The notes: generated by a model from the sequence alone, not told the origin. Numbered from the stretch's first letter, positions 24,208-32,621 are shown. The stretch: DNA of 42,446 bases from Nitrospiria bacterium (GCA_035517655.1 DATIYJ010000017.1:1-42446); one strand, 5' to 3'. Made by a program: numbers and translations.

Positions 24208-25461
24208 ATGAATCAAGGTCCCCGGATAATCGATTCAAGCGAAACAGCCGATGCGGTTATCGTGGGGGGGGGTATGGGCGGTCTGCTGTTGGCCCTGATT
24301 CTGGCCCGCGGCGGCCGGACCGTGATCATCGTCGAGCGCCAGCCCAAGCTCCTTCCTATTGCCCGCGGGGAACTTCTCCAGCCGAACGGTCTCCGGATCT
24401 TGGATCGGCTCGGATTGTTGGATAAGCTCAAGTCGCTTCCGGCCTATCCGGTCCACCGGTTTCATTTCCACCGCATCGGCGGCAGAAAGCTTTGCACTGT
24501 CGATTACCAGACGCTCCCTCCCCCTTGGAATTATGCACTGATCACGCGGCCGCATCATCTGCTGAACCTTCTTTTGGACCAACTTGAACAGGCCGGCCGC
24601 GCCCGCCTCCTGACCGAAACCGACTTCCAAGAACTGCTGTTCGAGCATGATACGGTCGTCGGCATCCGGGCCGAGCAGAACGGCCGAACCCTTGAACTCC
24701 GCACGCCGCTCGTGATCGGATCGGATGGGGCCTATTCCAAGGTCCGACGGGCGATGGGAATTCGATCCCATTTGCATGCGTATCGAGAAGGTTACCTTAC
24801 CATGGTTGTTCCGAGCCCGCCGGGGTTCTCCAACGATGCGCGGTACTACGTCGGACGCGGCCAGATCCTCGGACTGTTCCCCGTGTCGGGCAGCGAACTG
24901 TATCTTTTTTACATGATCGATGCCGCCGATCGTGAAGCGATCAAGCAGCGCCGTGTCGAAACGGTGACCGCGGCGATTGCCAAGATCGACTCCGCATTGA
25001 CCGAACCTCTGCGATCCGTCACCGCATGGGATCAGGTAGGATACATGCCCTGCGTACGGGTCCGGGCGAAGCGCTGGACGGCCGACGGCGTCGCGCTGAT
25101 CGGGGATGCCGCGCACGCCATGAATCCTCATGTTGCTCAAGGCCGCAATCAGGCCATGGAAGATGCGGCGGTCTTGGCCGAGGTGATCCAGGAAAGCTTC
25201 ACCCCGGGAGGGTTCCCCAAGGCGAGGCTGAACCGTTATGAGCTAGAACGGCGGCCGTCGGTGGAGCGTCTTCAACGAATGGGCGATGAACTCACCCTGT
25301 TATGGAACACAGCCTTGCCGCCCCTGACATGGCTTCGGGACCGGATTTTCGAGGGAATGGAGCGCCATCCCGATGTGCGGGATCGGGTCCTCAAGACGAT
25401 CTCCGGGCTGGAGATCCGGCCCATGGGGATGGTCAACCGTCTTCGCGTTTTCCTGCCCTAA
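24208..25461 (+). CDS. FAD-dependent monooxygenase (PHBH/UbiH superfamily)
   Basis: A 417-residue group A flavoprotein: dinucleotide loop AVIVGGGMGGLLLALILA at about 16-33, acidic ribose ligand in VIIVERQ, RGELLQPNGLRIL, the DG motif IGSDGAYSKVRRAMGI (about 170-185), and the second FAD motif ALIGDAAHAMNPHVAQGRNQ (about 297-316). Such enzymes hydroxylate aromatic or polyprenyl-quinone-type substrates, or act as halogenase/geranylgeranyl-reductase-like oxidoreductases; the substrate cannot be told from sequence. ATG 24208 is preferred over a TTG at 24160, which lacks a ribosome binding site and lies only about 12 bases after the predicted transcription start. Confidence 0.9.
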   Translation: MNQGPRIIDSSETADAVIVGGGMGGLLLALILARGGRTVIIVERQPKLLPIARGELLQPNGLRILDRLGLLDKLKSLPAYPVHRFHFHRIGGRKLCTVDYQTLPPPWNYALITRPHHLLNLLLDQLEQAGRARLLTETDFQELLFEHDTVVGIRAEQNGRTLELRTPLVIGSDGAYSKVRRAMGIRSHLHAYREGYLTMVVPSPPGFSNDARYYVGRGQILGLFPVSGSELYLFYMIDAADREAIKQRRVETVTAAIAKIDSALTEPLRSVTAWDQVGYMPCVRVRAKRWTADGVALIGDAAHAMNPHVAQGRNQAMEDAAVLAEVIQESFTPGGFPKARLNRYELERRPSVERLQRMGDELTLLWNTALPPLTWLRDRIFEGMERHPDVRDRVLKTISGLEIRPMGMVNRLRVFLP

Positions 25462-25476
25462 CGATCCCCATCGCGG

Positions 25477-25505
25477 TTGCTTTTATCGGCTCTTGCGGAT
25501 AGAAT
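25477..25505 (+). promoter_or_regulatory. candidate citrate synthase promoter
   Basis: TTGCTT (25477-25482), 17-base spacer, TAGAAT (25500-25505), within the 64-base gap before the gene. Co-transcription with the monooxygenase is also possible. Confidence 0.45.
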
Positions 25506-25525
25506 TATCCAAAAAGGAGATGCCG

Positions 25526-26674
25526 ATGCCCGATTATTCCCCCGGTTTAGCCGGGGTTCCCGCGGCGAAATCCAGGATCAGTTACCTTGACGGCCAAAAG
25601 GGGATTCTTGAATACCGGGGATTTCGGATCGAGGCCCTGGCCGAAAAGAGCCACTTTATCGAAACCGCCTATCTTCTTCTCTTCGGCCGCCTGCCCGCCC
25701 CGCCCGAACTGGATCGTTTCGGCACGGACCTCCGTTCCCACCGGCGGATCAAGTACCGGATCACGGACCTGATGAAATGCCTTCCGGAGCATGGACATCC
25801 CATGGACGCTCTGCAGGCCGCGGTGGCGGCGCTCGGAATGTTTTACCCGGCTAAAAATGTTCAGGACCCGCAGGTTCAATACGATTCGGCGGTGCGCCTG
25901 ATCTCAAAATTTCCAATTATCGTCGCGGCCCATGCCCGGATGCGCCACGGGGACGATCCGATTCCGCCCCGCGCGGATTTGAGCCACGCGGCTAATTTTT
26001 TATACATGCTGACCGGTAAAGAACCGGAACCCATGATGGCCGAAATTCTGGACACCTGTTTGATCCTGCATGCCGAGCACACCATGAACGCCTCGACCTT
26101 CAGCGGCCTTGTCGCGGCCTCCACATTGGCCGACGCTTACACCGTCGTTTCTTCCGCCATCGGGACCCTTTCCGGCCCGCTTCACGGGGGGGCCAACGAG
26201 CAGGTGCTGGACATGCTTCGCGAAATCGGGTCGGTGGCCAATGTCCGGCCGTACATCGAAAAGAAACTCGCGGCCAAACAGAAGATCATGGGCCTTGGAC
26301 ACCGGGAATACAAGGTGAAGGACCCCCGGGCTGTAATATTGCAAGCGCTGGTGCAGAAGATGTTCGCCCGCTACGGCCAATCGCCCCTTTACGAGATCGC
26401 ACAGGAGACCGAGCGGGTCGGAACGGAACTGCTCGCAAGCAAGGGCATTCACGCTAATGTTGACTTCTATTCCGGAATTGTGTATGAGAAGATGGGGATC
26501 GACAAAGACCTCTTCACGCCGGTCTTCGCCCTGGCGCGGGTCGTCGGTTGGCTGGCCCACTGGATCGAACAACTGAAGGACAACCATATTTTTCGTCCGA
26601 CCGAAATTTACGAAGGCGCGCATGAGCAGACGTATCTTCCATTGAATCAGCGATCTTCATCACCCCGACTCTGA
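25526..26674 (+). CDS. gltA: citrate synthase
   Basis: It condenses oxaloacetate with acetyl-CoA to citrate (or runs in reverse in some autotrophs). Its 382 residues are the short, Gram-positive/archaeal type. The catalytic triad is visible as H220 (SGPLHGGANE), H259 (MGLGHREYKVKDPRA) and D313 (NVDFYSG); HAEHTMNAS at 182-190 is also conserved. The start is decided by the ribosome binding site: AAAAAGGAG abuts the ATG at 25520 but lies 6 bases before the ATG at 25526, so the second is preferred. A 2-methylcitrate synthase role cannot be excluded from sequence, though no prp gene is nearby. Confidence 0.95.
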   Translation: MPDYSPGLAGVPAAKSRISYLDGQKGILEYRGFRIEALAEKSHFIETAYLLLFGRLPAPPELDRFGTDLRSHRRIKYRITDLMKCLPEHGHPMDALQAAVAALGMFYPAKNVQDPQVQYDSAVRLISKFPIIVAAHARMRHGDDPIPPRADLSHAANFLYMLTGKEPEPMMAEILDTCLILHAEHTMNASTFSGLVAASTLADAYTVVSSAIGTLSGPLHGGANEQVLDMLREIGSVANVRPYIEKKLAAKQKIMGLGHREYKVKDPRAVILQALVQKMFARYGQSPLYEIAQETERVGTELLASKGIHANVDFYSGIVYEKMGIDKDLFTPVFALARVVGWLAHWIEQLKDNHIFRPTEIYEGAHEQTYLPLNQRSSSPRL

Positions 26675-26687
26675 GAAAGGAGGCAGC

Positions 26688-27173
26688 ATGCCCAAGAAAA
26701 CCCGGAAATCCAAACCGAAAAAGATTAAAAAGATCGCCCGCAAACCGTCCAGGAAATCCGCAAAGAAATCGGTCAGGAAGAAGGTAACCCGGAAGCGCAC
26801 GACCCGAAGAAGCAGCAAATCGGCCCGCCGACCCGCCGCAGCCAAAGCGATTACACCCGTAAAAACCCCCCGGACACCGGTGAAGCGGAAAACCGCTCCG
26901 ACCGTTCCTCCGATGATCGCGGAAGAGCGTGTCGGCCTGGTGACGCATTACTACTCCCATTTGAGCGTCGCGGTCATCAAACTGGATCAAGGGGCTCTCC
27001 AGGTGGGCGACACCATTCACATCAAAGGCCACACGACCGATTTTCAACAGCGCGTGGAGTCGATGCAGGTCGAATACCAACCCATTCCGAGAGCCCAGGC
27101 GGGCGAAGAATTCGGACTGAAGGTCACGGACCATGTTCGTGAACATGACGCCGTCTATAAAATAAGAAGGTAA
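26688..27173 (+). CDS. Lys/Arg-tailed protein with translation-factor domain 2-like barrel
   Basis: This 161-residue protein has two very different halves. Residues 1-75 are almost only Lys, Arg, Ser, Thr, Ala and Pro (KKTRKSKPKKIKKIARKPSR and on), like histone H1 or AlgP tails. Residues 78-161 form a small beta-barrel resembling domain 2 of EF-Tu-type GTPases (VGLVTHYYSHLSVAVIKLDQ, GALQVGDTIHIKGHTTDFQQ, VESMQVEYQPI, AGEEFGLKV). No GTPase domain is present. The barrel is also known as a stand-alone or C-terminal module. The tail should bind nucleic acid electrostatically. An AAAGGAGG ribosome binding site lies 13 bases after the citrate synthase stop, and a terminator follows. Confidence 0.85.
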   Translation: MPKKTRKSKPKKIKKIARKPSRKSAKKSVRKKVTRKRTTRRSSKSARRPAAAKAITPVKTPRTPVKRKTAPTVPPMIAEERVGLVTHYYSHLSVAVIKLDQGALQVGDTIHIKGHTTDFQQRVESMQVEYQPIPRAQAGEEFGLKVTDHVREHDAVYKIRR

Positions 27174-27230
27174 GCCGCCCGGCATCATCAAAAACCCTTG
27201 ATCTACGATCCCCTGCGGCCGCTTGAAACA

Positions 27231-27266
27231 AAAGGCCCCCTGTCTCGTAAGACAGGGGGCTTTTTT
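27231..27266 (+). terminator. bidirectional intrinsic terminator
   Basis: A perfect 10-bp stem (GCCCCCTGTC with GACAGGGGGC), loop TCGTAA, six T residues on the plus strand and a shorter T run on the minus strand. It separates the convergent basic-tail gene and cold shock gene. Confidence 0.95.
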
Positions 27267-27277
27267 ACAGGCTTGCC

Positions 27278-27493
27278 TTATCTCGATTGGGCCGACAGCC
27301 GAACCACGTTCGATGCCTGCGGGCCTTTCGGACCCTGGGTCACTTCAAACTCGACCGCTTCACCTTCGTCAAGCGACTTGTATCCGTCGCCTTGGATCGC
27401 GGAGAAGTGCACAAACACATCTTTGCCGTCCTCCTGAGACAGGAATCCATAACCCTTGCTGGCGTTAAACCACTTCACAGTGCCTTTTGCCAT
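27278..27493 (-). CDS. cold shock domain protein (CspA family)
   Basis: This 71-residue single-domain OB-fold protein has RNP1 KGYGFLSQ at 13-20 and RNP2 DVFVHFSAI at 25-33. It binds single-stranded RNA or DNA and acts as an RNA chaperone. AAGGGGTG lies about 10 bases before the ATG, and GATAAT about 40 bases upstream is a possible -10. The gene's transcript should start after the terminator at 27597-27633. Confidence 0.96.
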   Translation of the reverse strand: MAKGTVKWFNASKGYGFLSQEDGKDVFVHFSAIQGDGYKSLDEGEAVEFEVTQGPKGPQASNVVRLSAQSR

Positions 27494-27596
27494 TCTTTTT
27501 TCACCCCTTTCTTATGTATGAATGAGATTATCGTTTGAGGTTTCTCTGAAGGTATGGACAATCAGGAATCCCCGCTTGGAGCCGTCCGCGGGTCAC

Positions 27597-27633
27597 AAAA
27601 AAACCGCAGAGCCTTGCTTCAGCCTCTGCGGTT
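27597..27633 (-). terminator. intrinsic terminator of the YkgJ-DUF2156 gene
   Basis: A 10-bp stem (AACCGCAGAG with CTCTGCGGTT), 12-base loop and seven minus-strand T residues. It lies 65 bases after the stop at 27698 and about 100 bases before the cold shock start. Confidence 0.88.
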
Positions 27634-27697
27634 CGGTAAATCCCTACAAAAACTCGCTCACAAAGCGTCATAACATTACCATACCGGAAAACGCTTG

Positions 27698-29203
27698 TCA
27701 AGTTTTTTTAATGGACCGCGCCGGCCGCGTTGCGATATAAGAGGTCAGGACTTTCGAGGGATGGTAGGAAAGCTTGGCCGCACGGAGACGCTCGAGGCCG
27801 GAGTCGTCCATCGCATGGATCGTCGAAAAGCCCGACATCTCCCGGCAGAACTCGCGGAAGAGATAGGCCGACAGACCGGCGACCTCCCGATCGGCCACTT
27901 CGAGCAGCACGCAAAAGATATCCGGCCGGAATCGGAACCCAAACGTGTAGCCGACGATCCGCCCGCCCCGCCGCGCCACGCGCCCCGTAAGGCCCAAGCC
28001 CACGGATTCTTCCAACGCCCGTCGATGGGCCGACGCGGCGTCCTCCAGCATCATTCGGTCCTCCTCCTGATTTCCGGACGACCGGCCGGATTCGGCATGT
28101 TGTCTCTTCCATCGGGAAAACAGGTCCAGACAGTCGTCCCGATCGGATGATCGGTACGGCTCAATCCGGACGGGATCTTTGCGGTGCTCCCGCACGAAGC
28201 GGTTGCAGGCCCAGCGTTTGGTTTTGTAGCGATCGCCCGCCAGTCGGACCAGCGCCTCGCGGTCATACAGGTACTCCTGTTCCTTCGGCTTGACGACAAG
28301 GCCCATCGATTCGAACGCCGGAACCTGTCCCGCATCGAGATTTTCAATGCGGGATATCGCCGGATGGGAATTTATCGCGTCCATCCGGTCAAAACATTGT
28401 CGAACGGCTTCATGGGTCAGGGTCTCCCCGATCGGCGGCAGGGGCATGAAAAGACCGTCGACATACCGCGCGAAGAGGCAGAACTGCCGCCCGATGATCG
28501 CCCAGTAATACCGGAGATGGTCTTTCCAGACCGTCAGCGCGGGCCAGGAATAACTCGACAGCTCCGTCGGGGTCCATCTCATGGCCGACTCAAACAGCGG
28601 GCGGTCCGCGTCGGTCAACGGGGTCAACCCGACCGACTCGGGGTTAACCCGCGCGCCGTGTGCGGCCGGTCGACCCGTCAAGGCCTCGCTCAGACGGGCC
28701 AGCGGCGTCAGGATCATCACGTCCTCCTGGTAGGCCCCGATCAGTCCCGGGTGCGCCCGAAGCGTTTTGATCGTTTCGTCCGTCTCCAGTCGAACGGCCA
28801 TGGATCGGCCGTACTCAAACGGCCCCGCGGCAAAGAACGTCTCTACAATAAAAGGGCATTTGCGGTCGAACCCCAGGAGCACCGTCCGCTTGGAGGGATC
28901 CCACATCAAGGCCAGTGGAAAGAGTTGGCAGTCCAATGGACGGTCGTCGTAGATTCGGCACCCGTTTACGGCCGGATCAAAGGCGGGACAGATGTAGCCC
29001 TCGCCGCGCGGATGGGGAAGCAGCTCGATCCGGCCGCCTTTCGGATCGTCGAATCGTTCCGGCGGGATGCCTCGTTCGACGGCTCGGCGGATTTCCTCCG
29101 CGGTAAAATACGGCGCCAGCGGGCTGTCCTTCTCGGGAAAGCGGCAGCAGACATCACAGGCCAGGCAGCGGGAATTGGGAACCAGTTGGGGAAATGGATT
29201 CAT
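27698..29203 (-). CDS. YkgJ-type cysteine-cluster protein fused to a DUF2156 (GNAT-like) domain
   Basis: About 501 residues in two parts. The N-terminal YkgJ-like domain has SRCLACDVCCRFPEKDSPLA near residue 12, CPAFDPAVNGCRIYDDRPLD and CQLFPL, the CxxCxxxC-type cluster thought to bind zinc or iron-sulfur. The C-terminal half has a DUF2156-type fold (WPALTVWKDHLRYYWAI, KTKRWACNRFVREH, RIVGYTFGFRFRPDIFCVLL, YLFREFCREM), related to the acyltransferase domain of aminoacyl-phosphatidylglycerol synthases. The fusion suggests a metal-dependent acyl transfer. The start is uncertain: ATG at 29203 and 29221 and an open frame from 29248 are possible, with no good ribosome binding site. The final stop is followed by a terminator. 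Confidence 0.85.
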   Translation of the reverse strand: MNPFPQLVPNSRCLACDVCCRFPEKDSPLAPYFTAEEIRRAVERGIPPERFDDPKGGRIELLPHPRGEGYICPAFDPAVNGCRIYDDRPLDCQLFPLALMWDPSKRTVLLGFDRKCPFIVETFFAAGPFEYGRSMAVRLETDETIKTLRAHPGLIGAYQEDVMILTPLARLSEALTGRPAAHGARVNPESVGLTPLTDADRPLFESAMRWTPTELSSYSWPALTVWKDHLRYYWAIIGRQFCLFARYVDGLFMPLPPIGETLTHEAVRQCFDRMDAINSHPAISRIENLDAGQVPAFESMGLVVKPKEQEYLYDREALVRLAGDRYKTKRWACNRFVREHRKDPVRIEPYRSSDRDDCLDLFSRWKRQHAESGRSSGNQEEDRMMLEDAASAHRRALEESVGLGLTGRVARRGGRIVGYTFGFRFRPDIFCVLLEVADREVAGLSAYLFREFCREMSGFSTIHAMDDSGLERLRAAKLSYHPSKVLTSYIATRPARSIKKT

Positions 29204-29290
29204 GGAACGTCGGAGGTTCATCCTACGCGGTCGCGGCGACGGAGTCAAGCGCCGCCGACCGTCCGCCGGGCGGGGGCGACAGGAGGGCTT

Positions 29291-29318
29291 TTGGGAAAGG
29301 GCCGTCTTCGTGTATAAT
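29291..29318 (+). promoter_or_regulatory. promoter of the NTF2-like protein gene
   Basis: TTGGGA (29291-29296), 16-base spacer, TATAAT (29313-29318). Confidence 0.55.
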
Positions 29319-29391
29319 GAACCCGATTCCCAAAAGGTCCCGCAGGGTCGGATGAAAAAACCTTAAAGCCAACTTTAAAAAGGAGATACCG

Positions 29392-29871
29392 GTGCCGTAC
29401 TCAAACATTGGACGATGGATTGTATGCATAGCCCTCTGTATCCCGCTCGGCGAAAGTCCCCTGCGGGCCGCCGACCCGGACGCGTCCAAGGACGCGGCGT
29501 TTGTGAAGATTCTCGAGGGCGCCTACCAGGCTTCCTGCGACAACGTCGATCGCCTCCACGATTACTATCGGGCGGACGCGCAAATCATCCACGACGGCCG
29601 CCTCACGACGCTCGACGAAACGATCAAGGAAATTAAAGAGTCCATTCAACCGCTTCAGGATCTGCACTGCAGCTACCAACCCCGGGTGCGCGGGAGCCGG
29701 ATCAGCGGCGACATGGCCTATCTGGTCGTCCACGAATCGATCCGCCTTAAGGCCGGCTCGGTCGAGCCGGAGGAGATCGAACAAATCTGCAACTATGTCT
29801 TCCTCAAAGAGGGGTCGCAATGGAAGATCGCGGTGGACCATTGTTCCACCATCCCGGGAGAAGCCGTATGA
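29392..29871 (+). CDS. secreted NTF2-like (DUF4440/SnoaL-like) protein
   Basis: This 159-residue protein starts at GTG with AAGGAG 8 bases upstream. A signal peptide (about 1-26, IVCIALCIPLG then SPLRAADP) precedes an NTF2-like alpha+beta cone: FVKILEGAYQASCDNVDRLH, DYYRADAQIIHDGRLTTLDE, ISGDMAYLVVHESIRL, NYVFLKEGSQWKIAVDHCST. It should be periplasmic. NTF2-like folds bind small ligands or act as isomerases; the ligand is unknown. Its 3' end lies 10 bases from the convergent YqgE-like gene. Confidence 0.85.
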   Translation: MPYSNIGRWIVCIALCIPLGESPLRAADPDASKDAAFVKILEGAYQASCDNVDRLHDYYRADAQIIHDGRLTTLDETIKEIKESIQPLQDLHCSYQPRVRGSRISGDMAYLVVHESIRLKAGSVEPEEIEQICNYVFLKEGSQWKIAVDHCSTIPGEAV

Positions 29872-29881
29872 GCGGCCGGTA

Positions 29882-30610
29882 TTATTGTTGACCGCCCGGG
29901 GAAAGCGTCCGAACCGAACCGCGACGGCCTAACCCGCCGTCCGGATACGGATCCGGGAGGCGGATCTGGATTTTCTCCCGACCCTCAAAGAAGGCCGGCC
30001 AGATCTTCGACGGGTCCTCCGCAAAAACGGCTCCCGGATCCGCATCCATGATCACCCAGTCCCCGCGCACGAACTCGGCGTCCAACTGCATCGGCGCCCA
30101 CCCGGAGTAACCGGCATAGACCCGGACCGTTCTGTCCGGGTCCGGCTTTTCAAGCGCATCGGTCAGGAGCTTTCGGCTGGCCGTGAAGTAAATGTTGCCG
30201 AGGATTTTCTGCGCCCCCTCCAGCGGCGAGTCGGAACGGAGCAGCACCAGCACCATGTCCATGTTGACCGGCCCCCCGAAATAAATGGGCTTCGATAATT
30301 TCCGGATCCCTTTCATATCCGGAAGGGCCTTGTCGAGCGGGACGTCGGTGGGACGATTGATGATCACCCCCGAGGCCCCCTCGGGACCGTAGGTCGCCAG
30401 AAGAATCACGGAATGGAGAAAGTTCGGATCGTGCAGACGGGGAGACGAGAACAGGAAGATCCCCGGCCGCAGGGTCTCCGCGGTTCGAGCCGGTTCGAAT
30501 GCTTGGGCGGGAATCGCCGGCGCCGTCCCGACAAGGATCAGCAACGCGGCAAGGACGCATCGCGGATGAGCGTCGACGGACCGGAGACTGAAAAAGAAGG
30601 GGAAACTCAT
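29882..30610 (-). CDS. YqgE/AlgH family protein with signal peptide
   Basis: This 242-residue protein contains the AlgH/UPF0301 domain: LRPGIFLFSSPRLHDPNFLH, GASGVIINRPTDVPLDKALP, PIYFGGPVNMDMVLVLL, VRVYAGYSGWAPMQLDAEF, GDWVIMDADP. Most YqgE proteins are cytoplasmic; this one has an N-terminal hydrophobic signal (CVLAALLILVGTAPAIPAQA), suggesting export. The biochemical role of the family is unresolved. It lies 8 bases downstream of the esterase gene on the same strand and is probably co-transcribed with it. Confidence 0.92.
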   Translation of the reverse strand: MSFPFFFSLRSVDAHPRCVLAALLILVGTAPAIPAQAFEPARTAETLRPGIFLFSSPRLHDPNFLHSVILLATYGPEGASGVIINRPTDVPLDKALPDMKGIRKLSKPIYFGGPVNMDMVLVLLRSDSPLEGAQKILGNIYFTASRKLLTDALEKPDPDRTVRVYAGYSGWAPMQLDAEFVRGDWVIMDADPGAVFAEDPSKIWPAFFEGREKIQIRLPDPYPDGGLGRRGSVRTLSPGGQQ

Positions 30611-30618
30611 CGGGAACG

Positions 30619-31266
30619 TCAGGACCGGCCGTTTCGGGGTTCGGTCTCAAAAATCAGGTTTATAAATTTCCGGATCTCGGACAACGCCTCCGGAATCACC
30701 TCATGGCCCATGAGGTATTCCCGGAGCCGGACCGAGAAGCCTTCCGCGCGCAAGGCCGCCTCGGCCTCCCGCGCGCCCTCGACCGGCAGCACCTCGTCGT
30801 TCTTGCCGTGAGTCAGCAGGATCGGCAGACCGGACGCGGCCGGAGATTTCTCGGCCGTCAGCGTTTCGGGCCGGGCCAGGTATCCGCTCATCGCGACGAT
30901 CCCGGCGATCCGCCTCGGATAGCGGACGCCCACGTCGAGGCTCATCACCGCCCCCTGCGAAAACCCCGCCAGCGCGATGCGTCTCGACGGGATTTTCTGC
31001 CGCTCCAACCATTCGATCAGTTCAAATAGAAGTGTCCGGCTCTCAAGAAGGCCGCGCGGATGATGGGGCGGAATCTCATACCAGGCCCGTCCTCCCCAGA
31101 TGACCGGCAGCTCCATCGGCCCGTCCGGAAAGATCCACCGCATTCCGTCGAGCGCGATCGCATCGGCCAGGGGGGCCAGATCCTCGCCCCGGACACCCCG
31201 GCCGTGCAAGGCCACGATACAGCCGATGGGCATCCCGACCGGCCGGAGTTCGGTGAAATTTAACAT
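30619..31266 (-). CDS. alpha/beta-hydrolase, phospholipase/carboxylesterase family
   Basis: This 215-residue protein resembles the small esterase YpfH/carboxylesterase type: oxyanion region IVALHGRGVRGEDL, nucleophile in LAGFSQGAVMS (GFSQG), acid in LTHGKNDEVLPVE, and histidine in LMGHEVIPEAL, the full triad. A cytoplasmic serine hydrolase, substrate unknown. ATG 31266 (MLNFTEL) fits the family start; an open frame extends seven codons further upstream. It overlaps none of its neighbours, and the 31267-31461 gap shows no gene. Confidence 0.92.
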   Translation of the reverse strand: MLNFTELRPVGMPIGCIVALHGRGVRGEDLAPLADAIALDGMRWIFPDGPMELPVIWGGRAWYEIPPHHPRGLLESRTLLFELIEWLERQKIPSRRIALAGFSQGAVMSLDVGVRYPRRIAGIVAMSGYLARPETLTAEKSPAASGLPILLTHGKNDEVLPVEGAREAEAALRAEGFSVRLREYLMGHEVIPEALSEIRKFINLIFETEPRNGRS

Positions 31267-31461
31267 AGGGCCTTGGGCCGCTTGCACCGGACGAACCGAA
31301 GAACCGTTGGTCCTGGGATCGACGCGCCGATTTTTCGGTTCAGGGGGCCGGGACGAAAGGGATGGAGGATTCCGAAAACGAGGGACATTGAGGCGAGCCT
31401 GCCGGCCGAAGACGGAACAAGCCCGGAACGGATCGCCGGGCGGGACAATCCCGGAAGTGGA

Positions 31462-31782
31462 TCATCTCCCCCGGCCGCCGCGGCCGCCGCCGTATCCCCC
31501 ACCGCCATATCCCCCGCCTCTGGGTTCCCGTTTCTGCTGGGGACGGGCTTCGCTGACGATCAGGCTTCTATCCATAAAACTCTTCCCGTTAAGCATCTCG
31601 ATGGCTTTTTGAGCGTCTTCGGAAGAACCCATCTCCACAAACCCGAACCCGCGCGGACGCCCCGTCTGACCATCGGTGATGACCTTGACGGAAGCCACCG
31701 TTCCCGCGGTGGCGAACAAATCGCTGATCTCTTTTTCTGTCGCTTGATACGAAAGATTACCGACGTAAAGCTTCGCGCCCAT
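31462..31782 (-). CDS. RRM RNA-binding protein with Gly/Arg-rich tail
   Basis: This 106-residue protein has a single RNA-recognition motif with RNP2 KLYVGNLSY at 4-12 and RNP1 RGFGFVEM at 44-51, then a tail rich in Gly, Tyr and Arg (about 85-106). Small one-RRM proteins with RGG tails are common in cyanobacteria and proteobacteria, bind single-stranded RNA and often respond to cold. The ATG has AAAGGAG about 8 bases upstream. It has its own promoter at 31856-31884 and a 7-bp palindrome (CCGAAGG-T-CCTTCGG, 31814-31828) in its leader. Confidence 0.96.
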   Translation of the reverse strand: MGAKLYVGNLSYQATEKEISDLFATAGTVASVKVITDGQTGRPRGFGFVEMGSSEDAQKAIEMLNGKSFMDRSLIVSEARPQQKREPRGGGYGGGGYGGGRGGRGR

Positions 31783-31855
31783 CTGATTCTCCTTTGATCC
31801 CGCTGCGGATACTCCGAAGGTCCTTCGGCCATCGGACGTTTAACAACCGCCAGCT

Positions 31856-31884
31856 ACTATGATATATACGAAAGACATTGTCAA
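31856..31884 (-). promoter_or_regulatory. promoter of the RRM protein gene
   Basis: Minus strand TTGACA (31884-31879), 17-base spacer, CATAGT (31861-31856). Confidence 0.55.
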
Positions 31885-31898
31885 GTGGAAAACGGCGC

Positions 31899-32405
31899 TC
31901 ATTTCCGTCCGTCAGGACCGGTCGAAGGCGCCGCCGTTTCGGGGGAAGACATCGCCGTTCCCGCCGGCTTCCGGACCCCGGCGCCGTACCGATAAACCAG
32001 GTCGCCGCCGAAGTAACCGGTGGTCGCCAGCAGGAGAAGTCCCGCCACGGCCAAAGTGAGATAAATCGTTTGAACCCGAACAGACCAGCGATCCCGGACC
32101 CATCGGCGGAAGATCAGCAGGACCCCGAAGAGGATCAGCGTCGCCACGGCGAAGGACTCATGCCGGTCGATCGCGTCTTCCGGCACCCCGGCCGCCTTCA
32201 CCGAGTCTTCGGCCCACCACCCGAACCCGGAGGCCACGATGCCGCCGACGAAGCCGAAGATCAGCAACCATAAACCGAACTGGCGGTAGGATTCGCGCGG
32301 GAAAAGAAACCCCCAAAACTCGAAGAAGACGGCCGTAAAGAGGAGGGCGATCGGAAAATGAACGAGTATCGGATGAAGGGGGTGGTCGATCACGCGGATC
32401 TCCAT
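31899..32405 (-). CDS. DUF2231 membrane protein
   Basis: This 168-residue protein opens with HPLHPILVHFPIALLFTAVF, the histidine-containing signature of DUF2231, and has four helices at about 16-35, 44-66, 86-104 and 116-136. DUF2231 proteins are predicted haem- or metal-associated membrane proteins, of unknown function. ATG 32405 is chosen because the signature normally lies close to the N-terminus; ATG 32438 is also downstream of the predicted promoter (32497-32525) and possible. Neither has a clear ribosome binding site. The C-terminal 25 residues are Ser/Pro/Ala rich. Confidence 0.84.
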   Translation of the reverse strand: MEIRVIDHPLHPILVHFPIALLFTAVFFEFWGFLFPRESYRQFGLWLLIFGFVGGIVASGFGWWAEDSVKAAGVPEDAIDRHESFAVATLILFGVLLIFRRWVRDRWSVRVQTIYLTLAVAGLLLLATTGYFGGDLVYRYGAGVRKPAGTAMSSPETAAPSTGPDGRK

Positions 32406-32496
32406 CGGGGATTGATTGAATCGTATCTCGGAATTCATATCGATCGAAGCTTTCGCCGCGGTCGATCCGCCGATCAAAACATGCTTGGCGATTCTC

Positions 32497-32525
32497 ATCC
32501 TAAAACAAAACCGTCGCAAAGTCAA
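32497..32525 (-). promoter_or_regulatory. promoter of the DUF2231 gene
   Basis: Minus strand TTGACT (32525-32520), 17-base spacer, TAGGAT (32502-32497). Confidence 0.55.
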
Positions 32526-32575
32526 CCGTACCCGATCCGATCCCTTTGGAGAGCGGCCGGCGGCGCGCTTTCCGT

Positions 32576-32604
32576 TTGCTTTTTAAGCGGCCGCGCGTTA
32601 AAAT
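32576..32604 (+). promoter_or_regulatory. promoter of the DUF2007 zinc protein gene
   Basis: TTGCTT (32576-32581), 17-base spacer, TAAAAT (32599-32604). The start near 32611 leaves a leader of only about 10 bases, so the message may be nearly leaderless. Confidence 0.55.
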
Positions 32605-32621
32605 GGGCATCGAGTCCGTCC

